A DNA stretch of 7,173 nt from Raskinella chloraquaticus (SeqCode) (GTDB taxonomy: Bacteria; Pseudomonadota; Alphaproteobacteria; Rhizobiales; UBA4765). Below the pieces are notes generated by a model. The model saw only the letters and a list, made by a program, of their open reading frames with translations, made no database searches and was not told the origin of the DNA. The stretch spans positions 1-7,173 of the forward strand of contig DEZK01000025.1 of NCBI GenBank assembly GCA_002365175.1, read 5' to 3'. The position numbers were made by a program, and so were the translations under genes. How positions within the stretch are numbered: position 1 is the stretch's first letter; each line of letters begins with the position of its first letter. Below, in pieces: positions 1 to 7,085 of the stretch.

Positions 1-104
1 ATGGCGACCGCTGGTTTCATACCGACATCGCGGCGGCCCGCGATCTCATCCGTACGAACGAGGTGGTGGAGGCGGTCGAGGCCGCCATCGGCGCGCTCGA
101 CTAA
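1..104 (+). CDS. C-terminal fragment of an unidentified protein
   Basis: An open frame enters from the left edge (first full codon at position 3) and ends at TAA 102-104, giving 33 residues that begin GDRWFHTDIAAARDLI and end EAAIGALD. I do not recognise the family. The tail is alanine-rich and looks helical (EVVEAVEAAIGALD), as in a C-terminal helix of a soluble protein. It is called a real gene because its stop lies only 3 bases before the next start codon, the normal spacing for coupled genes in an operon, and because its codons have the same G/C-rich third positions as the genes downstream. It was probably co-transcribed with the metal-receptor and oxidoreductase genes. The remainder lies outside the window, so function cannot be assigned. 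Confidence 0.6.
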   Translation, partial: GDRWFHTDIAAARDLIRTNEVVEAVEAAIGALD

Positions 105-107
105 GCG

Positions 108-932
108 ATGGTACAAACCCTCGTCGACCAGCTCGGGCGGCGCTTGACGCTTGCCGTCCCCCCGCGCCGTATCGTCTCGCTCTGTCCGTCGACCACCGAG
201 ACGCTGTTCGCGCTCGGCGCCGGCGACCGTGTCGTCGGGCGCACGACATATTGCCGCCATCCGAAAGAGGCGATCGACACCTTGCCCTCGATTGGCGGCA
301 CCAAGACGGTTGACGAACAGCGGCTGCGGGCACTGAAGCCCGATCTCATCCTGTCGGTGCGCGAGGAAAATGACGAACAGCAGATCGACGCGCTGTCGCA
401 TGATCTGCCCATCCTCATTCTCGATCCCGTCGATGTCGCAAGCGCACTGAATGGCATTCGTCTCATCGGCGCGGCGCTTGGACGCGAACAGGATGCCGAC
501 GAGCTCGCAGAGGCCATCGCTTCGGCATTCCGCACCTTGCCGCGTCTCGATGGCTATCGCGCCGCCTACCTCATCTGGCGCAAGCCCTTCATGGCGGCTG
601 GCGCCGGCACCTATATCAACGACGTCATGGCTCATCTCGGCCTTGAAAACGCCGCGCCTAAGACCGATCGCTACCCGGCAGTCGACGCGCAGGCACTGGC
701 CGCAAACCCGCCGCACTTTCTTTTTGCCGCCTCGGAGCCCTTCCCCTTTGCCGATAAACATCTGCCCGAACTGCAGCGCCTCGCACCCACCGCTAGGATC
801 GTGCTGGTCGACGGCGAAATGTTCGGCTGGCACGGTGTGCGCATGCTGAAAGCCGCGCGCTATTTCGAACAGCATGTCCCGTTGTGGAATTCAGCCCTCG
901 AACAAACCAGCGGGAAAGAGGACGGACGATGA
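108..932 (+). CDS. Helical-backbone metal receptor, BtuF/cobalamin-binding type, lacking a signal peptide
   Basis: This 274-residue protein resembles the periplasmic binding protein family 2 fold (PF01497, COG0614), whose members bind cobalamin, haem or siderophore-iron for ABC importers. Visible family landmarks are RIVSLCPSTTETLFALG (residues 21-37), VVGRTTYCRHP (42-52), the KPDLIL strand (77-82), YLIWRKPFMAAGAGTYINDV (154-173), SEPFPF (209-214) and the C-terminal GWHGVRMLKAARYF (250-263). The binding domain begins almost at residue 1 and no hydrophobic leader or lipobox precedes it, so the product should stay in the cytosol unless the start is wrong. No upstream extension is plausible because the preceding gene stops at 104. 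I see no strong ribosome binding site, which fits translational coupling. No permease or ATPase gene is present; the partner is an FAD oxidoreductase that overlaps by 4 bp. The fold assignment is firm; the ligand (corrinoid or another metal chelate) is inference. Confidence 0.85.
   Translation: MVQTLVDQLGRRLTLAVPPRRIVSLCPSTTETLFALGAGDRVVGRTTYCRHPKEAIDTLPSIGGTKTVDEQRLRALKPDLILSVREENDEQQIDALSHDLPILILDPVDVASALNGIRLIGAALGREQDADELAEAIASAFRTLPRLDGYRAAYLIWRKPFMAAGAGTYINDVMAHLGLENAAPKTDRYPAVDAQALAANPPHFLFAASEPFPFADKHLPELQRLAPTARIVLVDGEMFGWHGVRMLKAARYFEQHVPLWNSALEQTSGKEDGR
915..931 (+). promoter_or_regulatory. Ribosome binding site and ATGA overlap setting the oxidoreductase start
   Basis: AAAGAGGA (915-922) lies 6 bases before ATG 929-931, and that ATG shares bases with the upstream stop TGA 930-932. 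An earlier in-frame ATG at 884 would add 15 residues (MEFSPRTNQRERGRT) before the Rossmann strand. The good Shine-Dalgarno match, the tight ATGA overlap, and the fact that MTDILLLGGG is a normal beginning for a dinucleotide-binding fold all favour 929. Confidence 0.8.
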
Positions 933-2011
933 CGGACATCCTCTTGCTCGGCGGCGGCCACACCCATGCCCTTGCGCTGCTTGCCTTCGCTTCCGCGCCG
1001 ATCAAGGGGGCGCGCCTGACCCTGATCAGCCGCGAAACGACCAGCCCCTATTCCGGCATGCTGCCGGGGCTGGTGGCAGGGCTTTATCGCCGCGAGGAAC
1101 TCCTGATCGCGCTTGACCGTCTGGCGGAGCGAGCAGGCGCCCATTTTGTCGAGGCTGAAATTCTGTCGATCGATGCGCAGGCAAAAAGCGTCGAGACCAG
1201 CCGCGGCCTGTTCAGCTACGACATCTTGTCGATCGATCTTGGCTCCGTTCCCGACCGCCGCCAGATCGCGGGCGATCTTTCGGGCGATCTGGCGCCGAAG
1301 CCGCTGACGCCTTTCCTCGATCAGCTGTACGAACTTGGCAAAGCCGCGACGCCGCTTGATCTGGCGGTTATCGGGGCCGGACCCGCCGGCGTCGAACTCG
1401 CCGCCGCCCTGGCGGTGCGCTTTCGGCAAAAGAGCGCCAAGATCAAACTGGTCGCCGACCAGCCCGACCTTCTGATGTCGCTGCCGGAAGGGGCGCGCCG
1501 CCATGCCCGCTCAAGCCTCGAACGCCACAGGGTCGAGCTGATCGCCGCTAGCGTCATCGCGGCGCGAACCCCTGACGGGCTGGCGCTTGCCGATGGCAGA
1601 GCCATCCCGGCGAGCCATGTGGTGTGGGCGACGGGCGCAGCGCCCGGCTTCGATTTCACCGCCAGCGGGCTGCCGCTCGACCAACGCGGCTTCGTGCAGG
1701 TGCGCCCGACTTTGCAATCGACGAACCATGACAAGGTGTTTGCCAGCGGCGATACGGCGAGTTTTATGCCTCCCCTTCCCAAGGCCGGCGTCTATGCCGT
1801 CCGCCAGGCGCCGATCCTCGCCCATAACCTCAAAGCGCTCGTTGCGGGCGAGCCTTTGCAACCCTATCGCCCGCAAACCGATACGCTGGTCTTGCTGTCG
1901 ACCGCCGACAAACGCGCCATCGGCGCCCGTAACGGATTATCCGCCGAAGGCGGCTGGGTGTGGTGGCTGAAGGACCGCATCGACCGCCGTTTCATGGAGC
2001 GTTTTCCTTGA
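929..2011 (+). CDS. FAD/NAD(P)-dependent oxidoreductase, SelD-linker type
   Basis: This 360-residue flavoprotein has the two-dinucleotide-binding-domain architecture. The FAD Rossmann motif is at the N-terminus (LLLGGGHTH, residues 5-13), followed by the hallmark SPYSGMLPG (39-47). A second Rossmann motif for NAD(P)H is at VIGAGPAGVELA (147-158), then WATGAAPG (233-240) and the FAD-closing VFASGDTA (270-277). The C-terminus GGWVWWLKDRIDRRFM (341-356) is also typical. The HxH after the first glycine motif, SPYSGMLPG and the Trp-rich tail match the family (as I recall, TIGR03169) found as an N-terminal extension of selenide, water dikinase; here it stands alone and no SelD domain follows. I find no cysteine in the protein, so disulfide reductase chemistry is excluded; quinone or small-molecule reduction, as in type II NADH dehydrogenase relatives, is more likely. 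It is coupled to the metal-receptor gene, suggesting a shared metabolite or cofactor. The physiological substrate is unknown. Confidence 0.85.
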   Translation: MTDILLLGGGHTHALALLAFASAPIKGARLTLISRETTSPYSGMLPGLVAGLYRREELLIALDRLAERAGAHFVEAEILSIDAQAKSVETSRGLFSYDILSIDLGSVPDRRQIAGDLSGDLAPKPLTPFLDQLYELGKAATPLDLAVIGAGPAGVELAAALAVRFRQKSAKIKLVADQPDLLMSLPEGARRHARSSLERHRVELIAASVIAARTPDGLALADGRAIPASHVVWATGAAPGFDFTASGLPLDQRGFVQVRPTLQSTNHDKVFASGDTASFMPPLPKAGVYAVRQAPILAHNLKALVAGEPLQPYRPQTDTLVLLSTADKRAIGARNGLSAEGGWVWWLKDRIDRRFMERFP

Positions 2012-2060
2012 CCGTTACAAAGCGATATAGGATCGAAGCACAGATAAGAAAGTTCCGCTC

Positions 2061-4112
2061 ATGACCGTCTCCACCGACAATCCGCTCCTCACCCCTTGGA
2101 CGACCCGGTTCGGCCTGCCTCCTTTTGGTGAGATCAAGCCGGAGCATTTCGGCCCGGCATTCGAGCAGGCGATGGCGGAGCAGAAGGCCCGTTTCGAGGC
2201 GATCGCGACCAATCCCGAAGCGCCAAGCGTCGCCAATACGCTCGAAGCGCTCGAAACCGCTGGCGAGCTGATGGGGAAAGTCGGCCGCGTCTTCTGGAAT
2301 CTCACCGGTAGCGACGCCACCCCTGAACTACAGGCCATCGAGCGCGAAGTAGCGCCGAAGCTCGCCCGCTTCCATGCCGAGCTGATGACCGACGCCCGTC
2401 TCTTTGCCCGCATCAAAGCGCTTTACGACAGGCGGGACACGCTCGATCTCACAGCCGAACAGCGCCGGCTTCTCGATTGCACTTTTCGCTGGTTCTCGCG
2501 CTCGGGCGGCGGGCTTGAAGCGCCGGCGCGCGAGCGCTTGAAGGAAATTGCCGAACAATTATCGCAGCTTGGCACCAAATTCAGCCAGAACATCCTGGCC
2601 GATGAAAGCGCCTACGCCCTGATCCTCGACGGCGAGGACGATCTCGCCGGCTGCCCCGATTTCCTCAAAGCCGCCATGACGCGGGCTGCCAGCGACCGGG
2701 GCCATGACGGCAAACATGCCGTCACCCTGTCGCGCTCGATCATCGAACCCTTTCTTACCTTTTCCGAGCGCCGCGATCTGCGAGAAGCCGCCTTCAAGGC
2801 GTGGATTGCGCGCGGCGAAAGCGGGGGCGCGACCGACAACCGGGCCCTTATCGCCGAGATGGTGGCCCTGCGCAGCGAGCGGGCCCGCCTTCTCGGCTTT
2901 GACAGCTTCGCAGCCTTCAAGCTCGACGAATCGATGGCAAAGACACCTGCTGCCGTCCGCGATCTGCTGGAAACCGTGTGGAAGCCGGCACGTGCCAAGG
3001 CCGGGCGCGAGGCCGACGCGCTGCGGGCCATCATCGACAATGAAGGGCGCAATCACCCGCTTGAAGCCTGGGACTGGCGCCATTACGCAGAAAAGGAGCG
3101 TCGCCGCGCCCATGCTTTCGACGAGGCCGAGATCAAACCTTATTTCAGCCTGGAGGCGATGATCAGGGCTGCGTTCGACACAGCCAGCCGGCTCTTTGCT
3201 CTCACCTTCACCGAGCGCCGCGATCTTGACGGATATCACCCCGATGTCCGTGTGTTCGAGGTACGTGACACAGAGGGGGCTTTTGTTGGCCTTTTTCTCG
3301 GCGATTACTTCGCCCGCCCGAGCAAACGCTCCGGCGCCTGGATGAGCGCCTTCCGCAGCCAGCAGAAACTCACGCGCGACGAGCGCCCCATCATCGTCAA
3401 CGTCATGAATTTTGCCAAGCCGGAGGAAGGCAAGCCTTCCCTGCTCTCCTTCGACGATGTGCGCACGCTCTTTCACGAATTCGGTCACGGGCTGCACGGG
3501 CTGATGTCGAATGTGACCTACCCTTCCCTCGCCGGCACCGCGGTGGCCCGCGATTTCGTCGAACTGCCCTCGCAATTATACGAGCACTGGATGTCGCACC
3601 CCGACGTGCTGTCGCGCCATGCCCTTCATCACCAGACCGGCGAGCCGATACCTGCCGCCCTTCTGGCCAAGCTGCTCGCCGCACGCACTTTCAATCAGGG
3701 CTTCCAGACGGTCGAATACACCTCAAGCGCGCTTGTCGATCTCGACTACCACCTGCCGGGCGTGCCGCAACCGCTCGACGTCGACCAGTTCGAAAAATCG
3801 GTGCTCGACCATATCGGCATGCCCGATAATATCGTCATGCGCCATCGTTCCGCCCATTTTTCTCATGTCTTTTCCGGGGATGGCTACGCCGCTGGCTATT
3901 ATAGCTATCTATGGTCGGAGGTTCTCGATGCTGACGCCTTCCGCGCCTTCACTGAAGCGGGAGATGTTTTTGATCCGCAGATCGCGGAGCGGCTGGGAAA
4001 GTTTATCTATTCCGCCGGCAATATGCGCGATCCGGAAGACGCTTACGTGCTCTTTCGAGGACGTTTGCCAACGATTGATGGCTTATTGGAGAAGCGGGGA
4101 CTGACGGCCTGA
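2061..4112 (+). CDS. dcp: M3 family zinc metallopeptidase, dipeptidyl carboxypeptidase (Dcp) type
   Basis: The 683-residue product matches the usual length of Dcp and oligopeptidase A (about 680). Dcp removes C-terminal dipeptides from oligopeptides in the cytosol and helps recycle peptides; no signal peptide is visible. The long helical N-terminal region begins PPFGEIKPEHFGPAFEQAM. The zinc site is HEFGH at residues 472-476 (catalytic E473), with the third ligand E501 in DFVELPSQ, 29 residues after the first histidine as in E. coli Dcp. The substrate-binding tyrosine cluster GYAAGYYSYLW is at 608-618. Other Dcp-like blocks are SIIEPFLTFSERRDLRE, PWDW-like EAWDWRHYAEKERR, YHPDVRVFEVRD, and the C-terminal GLLEKRGLTA. 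The overall pattern looks closer to Dcp than to oligopeptidase A, though the two overlap in sequence and activity. ATG 2061 is preceded by a modest AAGAAAG (2046-2052). The 49-bp gap to the upstream gene leaves open whether it shares that transcript. Confidence 0.93.
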   Translation: MTVSTDNPLLTPWTTRFGLPPFGEIKPEHFGPAFEQAMAEQKARFEAIATNPEAPSVANTLEALETAGELMGKVGRVFWNLTGSDATPELQAIEREVAPKLARFHAELMTDARLFARIKALYDRRDTLDLTAEQRRLLDCTFRWFSRSGGGLEAPARERLKEIAEQLSQLGTKFSQNILADESAYALILDGEDDLAGCPDFLKAAMTRAASDRGHDGKHAVTLSRSIIEPFLTFSERRDLREAAFKAWIARGESGGATDNRALIAEMVALRSERARLLGFDSFAAFKLDESMAKTPAAVRDLLETVWKPARAKAGREADALRAIIDNEGRNHPLEAWDWRHYAEKERRRAHAFDEAEIKPYFSLEAMIRAAFDTASRLFALTFTERRDLDGYHPDVRVFEVRDTEGAFVGLFLGDYFARPSKRSGAWMSAFRSQQKLTRDERPIIVNVMNFAKPEEGKPSLLSFDDVRTLFHEFGHGLHGLMSNVTYPSLAGTAVARDFVELPSQLYEHWMSHPDVLSRHALHHQTGEPIPAALLAKLLAARTFNQGFQTVEYTSSALVDLDYHLPGVPQPLDVDQFEKSVLDHIGMPDNIVMRHRSAHFSHVFSGDGYAAGYYSYLWSEVLDADAFRAFTEAGDVFDPQIAERLGKFIYSAGNMRDPEDAYVLFRGRLPTIDGLLEKRGLTA

Positions 4113-4131
4113 TGATCTGTCACCATACACT

Positions 4132-4143
4132 CACGTAAACGTG
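4132..4143. repeat. Short dyad CACG-TAAA-CGTG in the gap before the ThDP gene
   Basis: The gap between dcp and the ThDP enzyme (4113-4196) holds one small perfect dyad, CACG (4132-4135) and CGTG (4140-4143) around TAAA. It could be a regulator half-site pair or a weak hairpin. No T-run follows, so it is not a convincing intrinsic terminator, and I cannot place a confident -35/-10 pair around it. It may well be chance. Confidence 0.25.
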
Positions 4144-4196
4144 CTTTGGCCGGAGCCTTCGCTGCGGTCATGAGACTGACAACATTACGGAAACAT

Positions 4197-5864
4197 ATGT
4201 TCATGGACAGCGCTGGCCCTGCCGCAAACCCTCAAAGCCCAGGCATGATAACACGTGCTGTGACCGGCGCCGACCGCCTGGCGCAACGCCTCGCTGCGGC
4301 CGGCATCCGCCACGCCTATGGCATTCCCGGCGGCGAAGTCCTGGCCTTTGTCGAGGCAATTCAGCAGGCCGGGATCGAGCCGGTTCTGGTGAAACACGAG
4401 AATTCAGCAGGTTTCATGGCTGAAGGCACCTGGCACGCCACCGGCGCGCCGGGGCTCTTCTATGCCACCCTCGGCCCAGGCGTTGCCAACGCCATCAACG
4501 TCGTGGCGAACGCCTTTCAGGATCGCGTACCACTCATTTTCGTCACCGGCTGCGTCGATCAGGCCGAAGCTGAAAGCTATACCCACCAGGTTTTCGATCA
4601 CCAGGCCCTGCTGCGCCCGATCGTGAAGGCCTCTTTCCGCGCGACCGCAGACACGGCCGATCTGGTCGCCGACAAGGCCATCACCATCGCCCTTTCCGGC
4701 CGCCCCGGCCCGGTGCATATCGATCTGCCGATCAGCGTCGCCGAAGGACCTGCCCGCCCTGGTCCGCTCACAATCACCGTGACCGCTGCCCCTCAGGCAC
4801 CAGCCGAGAGCGCGAGCCTCAGCGCCGCCCGTGCTGCCCTGGCCGGAGCGCAGCGACCCTTGATCATCGCCGGGCTTGACGTCGTCAATCAGGGAGCGGG
4901 CGCGGCAGTCCTGGCTTTGGCTGACTGCCTCGACGCGCCGCTCATCACCACCTACAAGGCCAAGGGGGTCATCGACGAGACGATGCCGCGCGCGCTCGGT
5001 GGCGCCGGCCTCTCGCCCAAGGCCGACAAGCTCCTCATGCCGCTCATCCAGGCAGCCGACGTCATCGTCCTTGCCGGCTATGACCCGATCGAGATGCGCA
5101 TCGGCTGGCGTCACCCCTTTGCCGCCGACACCGTCCTCATCGATGTCTGCGCCGAAGCGATGACCCATGGCATGCATCACGCGACCCATCTTTTCGTGGG
5201 CGATATTGCTGCGAGCCTTGCCGTGCTCGGTCGCGAGCTGACACCGCGTTCGTCATGGGCAAACAAGGAACCGGCAGGCGTCCGTCAGGCGTTGGTGACA
5301 GCATTCCTTCCCGAGGAAGGGTGGGGCCCGACCCGTGCTTTTACCACGCTGCGCGAAGTCGCCCCGCGCGACACCGTCGTCACCGTCGACAGCGGCGCGC
5401 ATCGCATCCTGGCGAGCCAGGTCTGGTCGTGTTTTACCCCGCGCACCATGCTGCAATCCACCGCGCTCTGCACCATGGGCTGCGCTGTGCCGCTGGCGCT
5501 CGGCTACAAGCTCGCCAGCCGGCAGGTGCCGGTGCTGGCCTTTGTTGGCGATGCCGGGCTTGAAATGGTCCTGGGTGAACTCGCAACCGCGCGCGATCGC
5601 TCCCTTGGCGTTGTCATCGCCGTTCTGGTTGATGAAAGCCTCGCCCTCATCGAAATGAAGCAGCGGGCAACCCAACGCCCTAATATGGCCGTTGATTTCG
5701 GCGCTAGTGATTTTCCGGCCATTGCCGCCGCGCTGGGGGGGCATGGCGTCTGGATCGACGATGCCGCAACCCTGGCAAGCGAGGCCCGCGCCGCGTTTGA
5801 CCGTTCGACATTCACCGTCCTTGCCATCCGTATCGGACGGCGAGCCTATGAAGGTAAGTTCTGA
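4197..5864 (+). CDS. Thiamine-diphosphate-dependent enzyme, acetolactate synthase superfamily
   Basis: The product (555 residues from ATG 4197) shows the three-domain plan of acetolactate synthase, benzoylformate decarboxylase and related 2-oxo-acid enzymes. The PYR domain (about 22-185) has YGIPGGEVLAF, catalytic glutamate E68 in VKHENSAGFMAEG, TLGPGVANAINVVANAFQDR and GRPGPVHIDLP. The central domain (about 205-330) follows, then the PP domain (about 385-545) with CTMGCAVPLALG and the cofactor motif from GDAGLEM (D452) to VDESLALIEMKQ (D479). The metal-binding GDG...NN signature is thus GDA...VD: the first Asn is Val, and the second, 27 residues after D452, is Asp, a substitution I recall from catabolic acetolactate synthases. 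No small regulatory subunit gene (ilvN) is adjacent, arguing against the biosynthetic holoenzyme. The start is uncertain: in-frame TTG 4146, ATG 4170, 4197, 4203 and 4245 all exist with weak Shine-Dalgarno sites, and 4245 (MITRAVTGADRL) fits the family start well. The stop overlaps the opgC start. The superfamily is certain; the reaction is not. Confidence 0.85.
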   Translation: MFMDSAGPAANPQSPGMITRAVTGADRLAQRLAAAGIRHAYGIPGGEVLAFVEAIQQAGIEPVLVKHENSAGFMAEGTWHATGAPGLFYATLGPGVANAINVVANAFQDRVPLIFVTGCVDQAEAESYTHQVFDHQALLRPIVKASFRATADTADLVADKAITIALSGRPGPVHIDLPISVAEGPARPGPLTITVTAAPQAPAESASLSAARAALAGAQRPLIIAGLDVVNQGAGAAVLALADCLDAPLITTYKAKGVIDETMPRALGGAGLSPKADKLLMPLIQAADVIVLAGYDPIEMRIGWRHPFAADTVLIDVCAEAMTHGMHHATHLFVGDIAASLAVLGRELTPRSSWANKEPAGVRQALVTAFLPEEGWGPTRAFTTLREVAPRDTVVTVDSGAHRILASQVWSCFTPRTMLQSTALCTMGCAVPLALGYKLASRQVPVLAFVGDAGLEMVLGELATARDRSLGVVIAVLVDESLALIEMKQRATQRPNMAVDFGASDFPAIAAALGGHGVWIDDAATLASEARAAFDRSTFTVLAIRIGRRAYEGKF

Positions 5865-5866
5865 TG
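5851..5866 (+). promoter_or_regulatory. Ribosome binding site and TGATG stop-start coupling for opgC
   Basis: AAGGTAAG (5851-5858) lies just before ATG 5864-5866, which shares its A with the upstream stop TGA 5862-5864. This places the membrane protein under translational coupling with the ThDP enzyme and fixes its start. Confidence 0.75.
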
Positions 5867-7033
5867 ACGCCCCCTGTCAAAAAAGAACGGGATGTTCGCC
5901 TCGATTTTTTCCGTGGCCTGACAATGTTCATCATCTTCGTCGCCCACGGCCCGGATAATCCGTGGAATAACTGGATTCCGGCGCGCTTCGGCTTCTCCTC
6001 AGGCGCCGAGCTTTTCGTCTTCTGCTCCGGCTTTGCCAGTTCGATCGCCTTTGGCGCGATATTTCTGCGCCGCGGCATTTTCCTTGGCACCATGCGCATC
6101 GCTTATCGCTGCTGGCAGGTCTACTGGGCGCATATCTGCGTCTTCCTGGCGACCATCGCACTCGTCATCATCGCTCACAGCCTGTGGCCCAATGGCGGCT
6201 TCCAGGACGAGCCGTTCGGCGAGCTGTTTAGCGACCCCATGCGCGGCCTGCTGGGCATGCTGACATTGTCCTATCTGCCTGCCTATCTCGATATCCTGCC
6301 GATGTATCTCGTCATTCTGGCGATGATACCAATCATCATGATCTTGCGCCGGCTGCATCCGGCCCTGCCTTTCCTTTTTGTTGCCGCGTCTTATCTTTCG
6401 ACCTGGTTTCTGGGTGTCAAACTGGTCGGCAATCCATGGACCGGCTTTGGCTGGTTCTTCAATCCGTTCGCCTGGCAGCTCATCTTCTTCTGCGGGTTTT
6501 TCTTCGGCAGCGGCTGGATCAAGCCGCCGCCCTTCGGCAACCGCCCGCTGGTGATCATCTGCCTTGCCTTCCTTGTCGTCTCGGTGCCCGTCAACTTCTG
6601 GGGCTTTATCGACAATGTCTGGTTCTTCGCCGACATTCACATGTGGCTGCTGGCAGATGAGGAGAAATCCAATCTGCACATTCTGCGCGTCATCCATTTC
6701 CTGGCGCTGGGCTATATCGCGCTGACCTTCGTCAATCCACGCCGCCACCTGCTCAACCAGGGTATCGGCAAGATCATTATTACGGTTGGCCGTCAGTCGC
6801 TTGCCGTTTTCCTTGTCAGCATTGTCACGGCACGGGCCGTATCGATCGCCATCAAGCAGGGCATGGGCACACCGGTTGAGGTTGCCGCCCTGAACCTCGC
6901 GGGTTTTGCCCTCATCATCGCCACGGCTTATGTCGTGACATGGATCAAATCCCAGCCATGGTCGTCCCCCAAACGCCAGCCCCTGCCGCAGGAAGCGTCC
7001 AGTGGTGTCAAGCTGGGATCACCGGCCGAATGA
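5864..7033 (+). CDS. opgC: OpgC-family membrane acyltransferase
   Basis: The 389-residue polytopic protein belongs to the OpgC family (PF10129), whose characterised members add succinyl groups to osmoregulated periplasmic glucans in the inner membrane. The N-terminal signature is RDVRLDFFRGLTMFIIFVAH (residues 9-28), followed by RFGFSSGAELFVFCSG (41-56), YRCWQVYWAH (81-90) and LSYLPAYLDILPMYLVIL (135-152). About ten hydrophobic segments are readable, near 18-28, 45-68, 86-105, 143-161, 168-183, 202-218, 228-248, 274-290, 307-330 and 340-361, with a polar Pro/Ser-rich C-tail. H28 and E49 are candidate active-site residues by analogy with membrane acyltransferases. The family usually reads GFSDATE where this protein has GFSSGAE. 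No glucan synthesis genes (opgG, opgH) or cyclic glucan synthase are in the window, so the acceptor is unknown. Coupling to the ThDP enzyme upstream suggests a joint role or merely a shared transcript. The family assignment is firm; the succinyl donor and glucan acceptor are carried over from relatives. Confidence 0.88.
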   Translation: MTPPVKKERDVRLDFFRGLTMFIIFVAHGPDNPWNNWIPARFGFSSGAELFVFCSGFASSIAFGAIFLRRGIFLGTMRIAYRCWQVYWAHICVFLATIALVIIAHSLWPNGGFQDEPFGELFSDPMRGLLGMLTLSYLPAYLDILPMYLVILAMIPIIMILRRLHPALPFLFVAASYLSTWFLGVKLVGNPWTGFGWFFNPFAWQLIFFCGFFFGSGWIKPPPFGNRPLVIICLAFLVVSVPVNFWGFIDNVWFFADIHMWLLADEEKSNLHILRVIHFLALGYIALTFVNPRRHLLNQGIGKIIITVGRQSLAVFLVSIVTARAVSIAIKQGMGTPVEVAALNLAGFALIIATAYVVTWIKSQPWSSPKRQPLPQEASSGVKLGSPAE

Positions 7034-7042
7034 AGATCAAGC

Positions 7043-7065
7043 ACCCTTCGTTAGGGTCAGGACCC
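7043..7065. repeat. Two overlapping dyads just after opgC; possible mobile-element edge or weak terminator
   Basis: ACCCT (7043-7047) can pair with AGGGT (7053-7057) across a 5-base loop, and GGGTC (7054-7058) mirrors GACCC (7061-7065) across AG. The two share 7054-7057 and exclude each other. The first could be a small hairpin after the opgC stop, but no T-run follows, so termination is weakly supported. The second has too short a loop for RNA and looks more like a DNA dyad. The GGGTCAGGACCC core with the AT-rich stretch after it reminds me of insertion-sequence ends in alphaproteobacteria; this is an impression, not an identification. Confidence 0.35.
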
Positions 7066-7085
7066 ATTAATTTAGGCAAAACGGC

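Noticed and set aside
1270..1290. Direct repeat GGGCGATCT twice with 12-base period
   Set aside because: It lies within the oxidoreductase and encodes GDL-S-GDL; a short in-frame coincidence in a well-conserved gene, not a regulatory or mobile repeat.
860..1504. Minus-strand open frame of 214 codons opposite the oxidoreductase
   Set aside because: It overlaps both Rossmann-motif-bearing coding sequence and the preceding gene end, and the translation is low-complexity Arg/Gln/Gly-rich with no motif; it is a shadow frame.
2007..2031. CTTGAC-like -35 and TATAGG-like -10 before dcp
   Set aside because: TTGACC (2008-2013) and TATAGG (2026-2031) look like promoter boxes, but the spacing is only 12 bases, too short for a sigma-70-type promoter.
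2559..3575. Long minus-strand open frame (338 codons) opposite dcp
   Set aside because: It lies entirely within the well-supported Dcp gene, including the HEFGH region. Its translation has no recognisable motif. Such antisense frames are common opposite GC-rich genes.
5999..6748. Minus-strand open frame of 249 codons opposite opgC
   Set aside because: The translation is charge-rich and composed of reversed hydrophobic codons of a clear membrane protein; no motif is seen.
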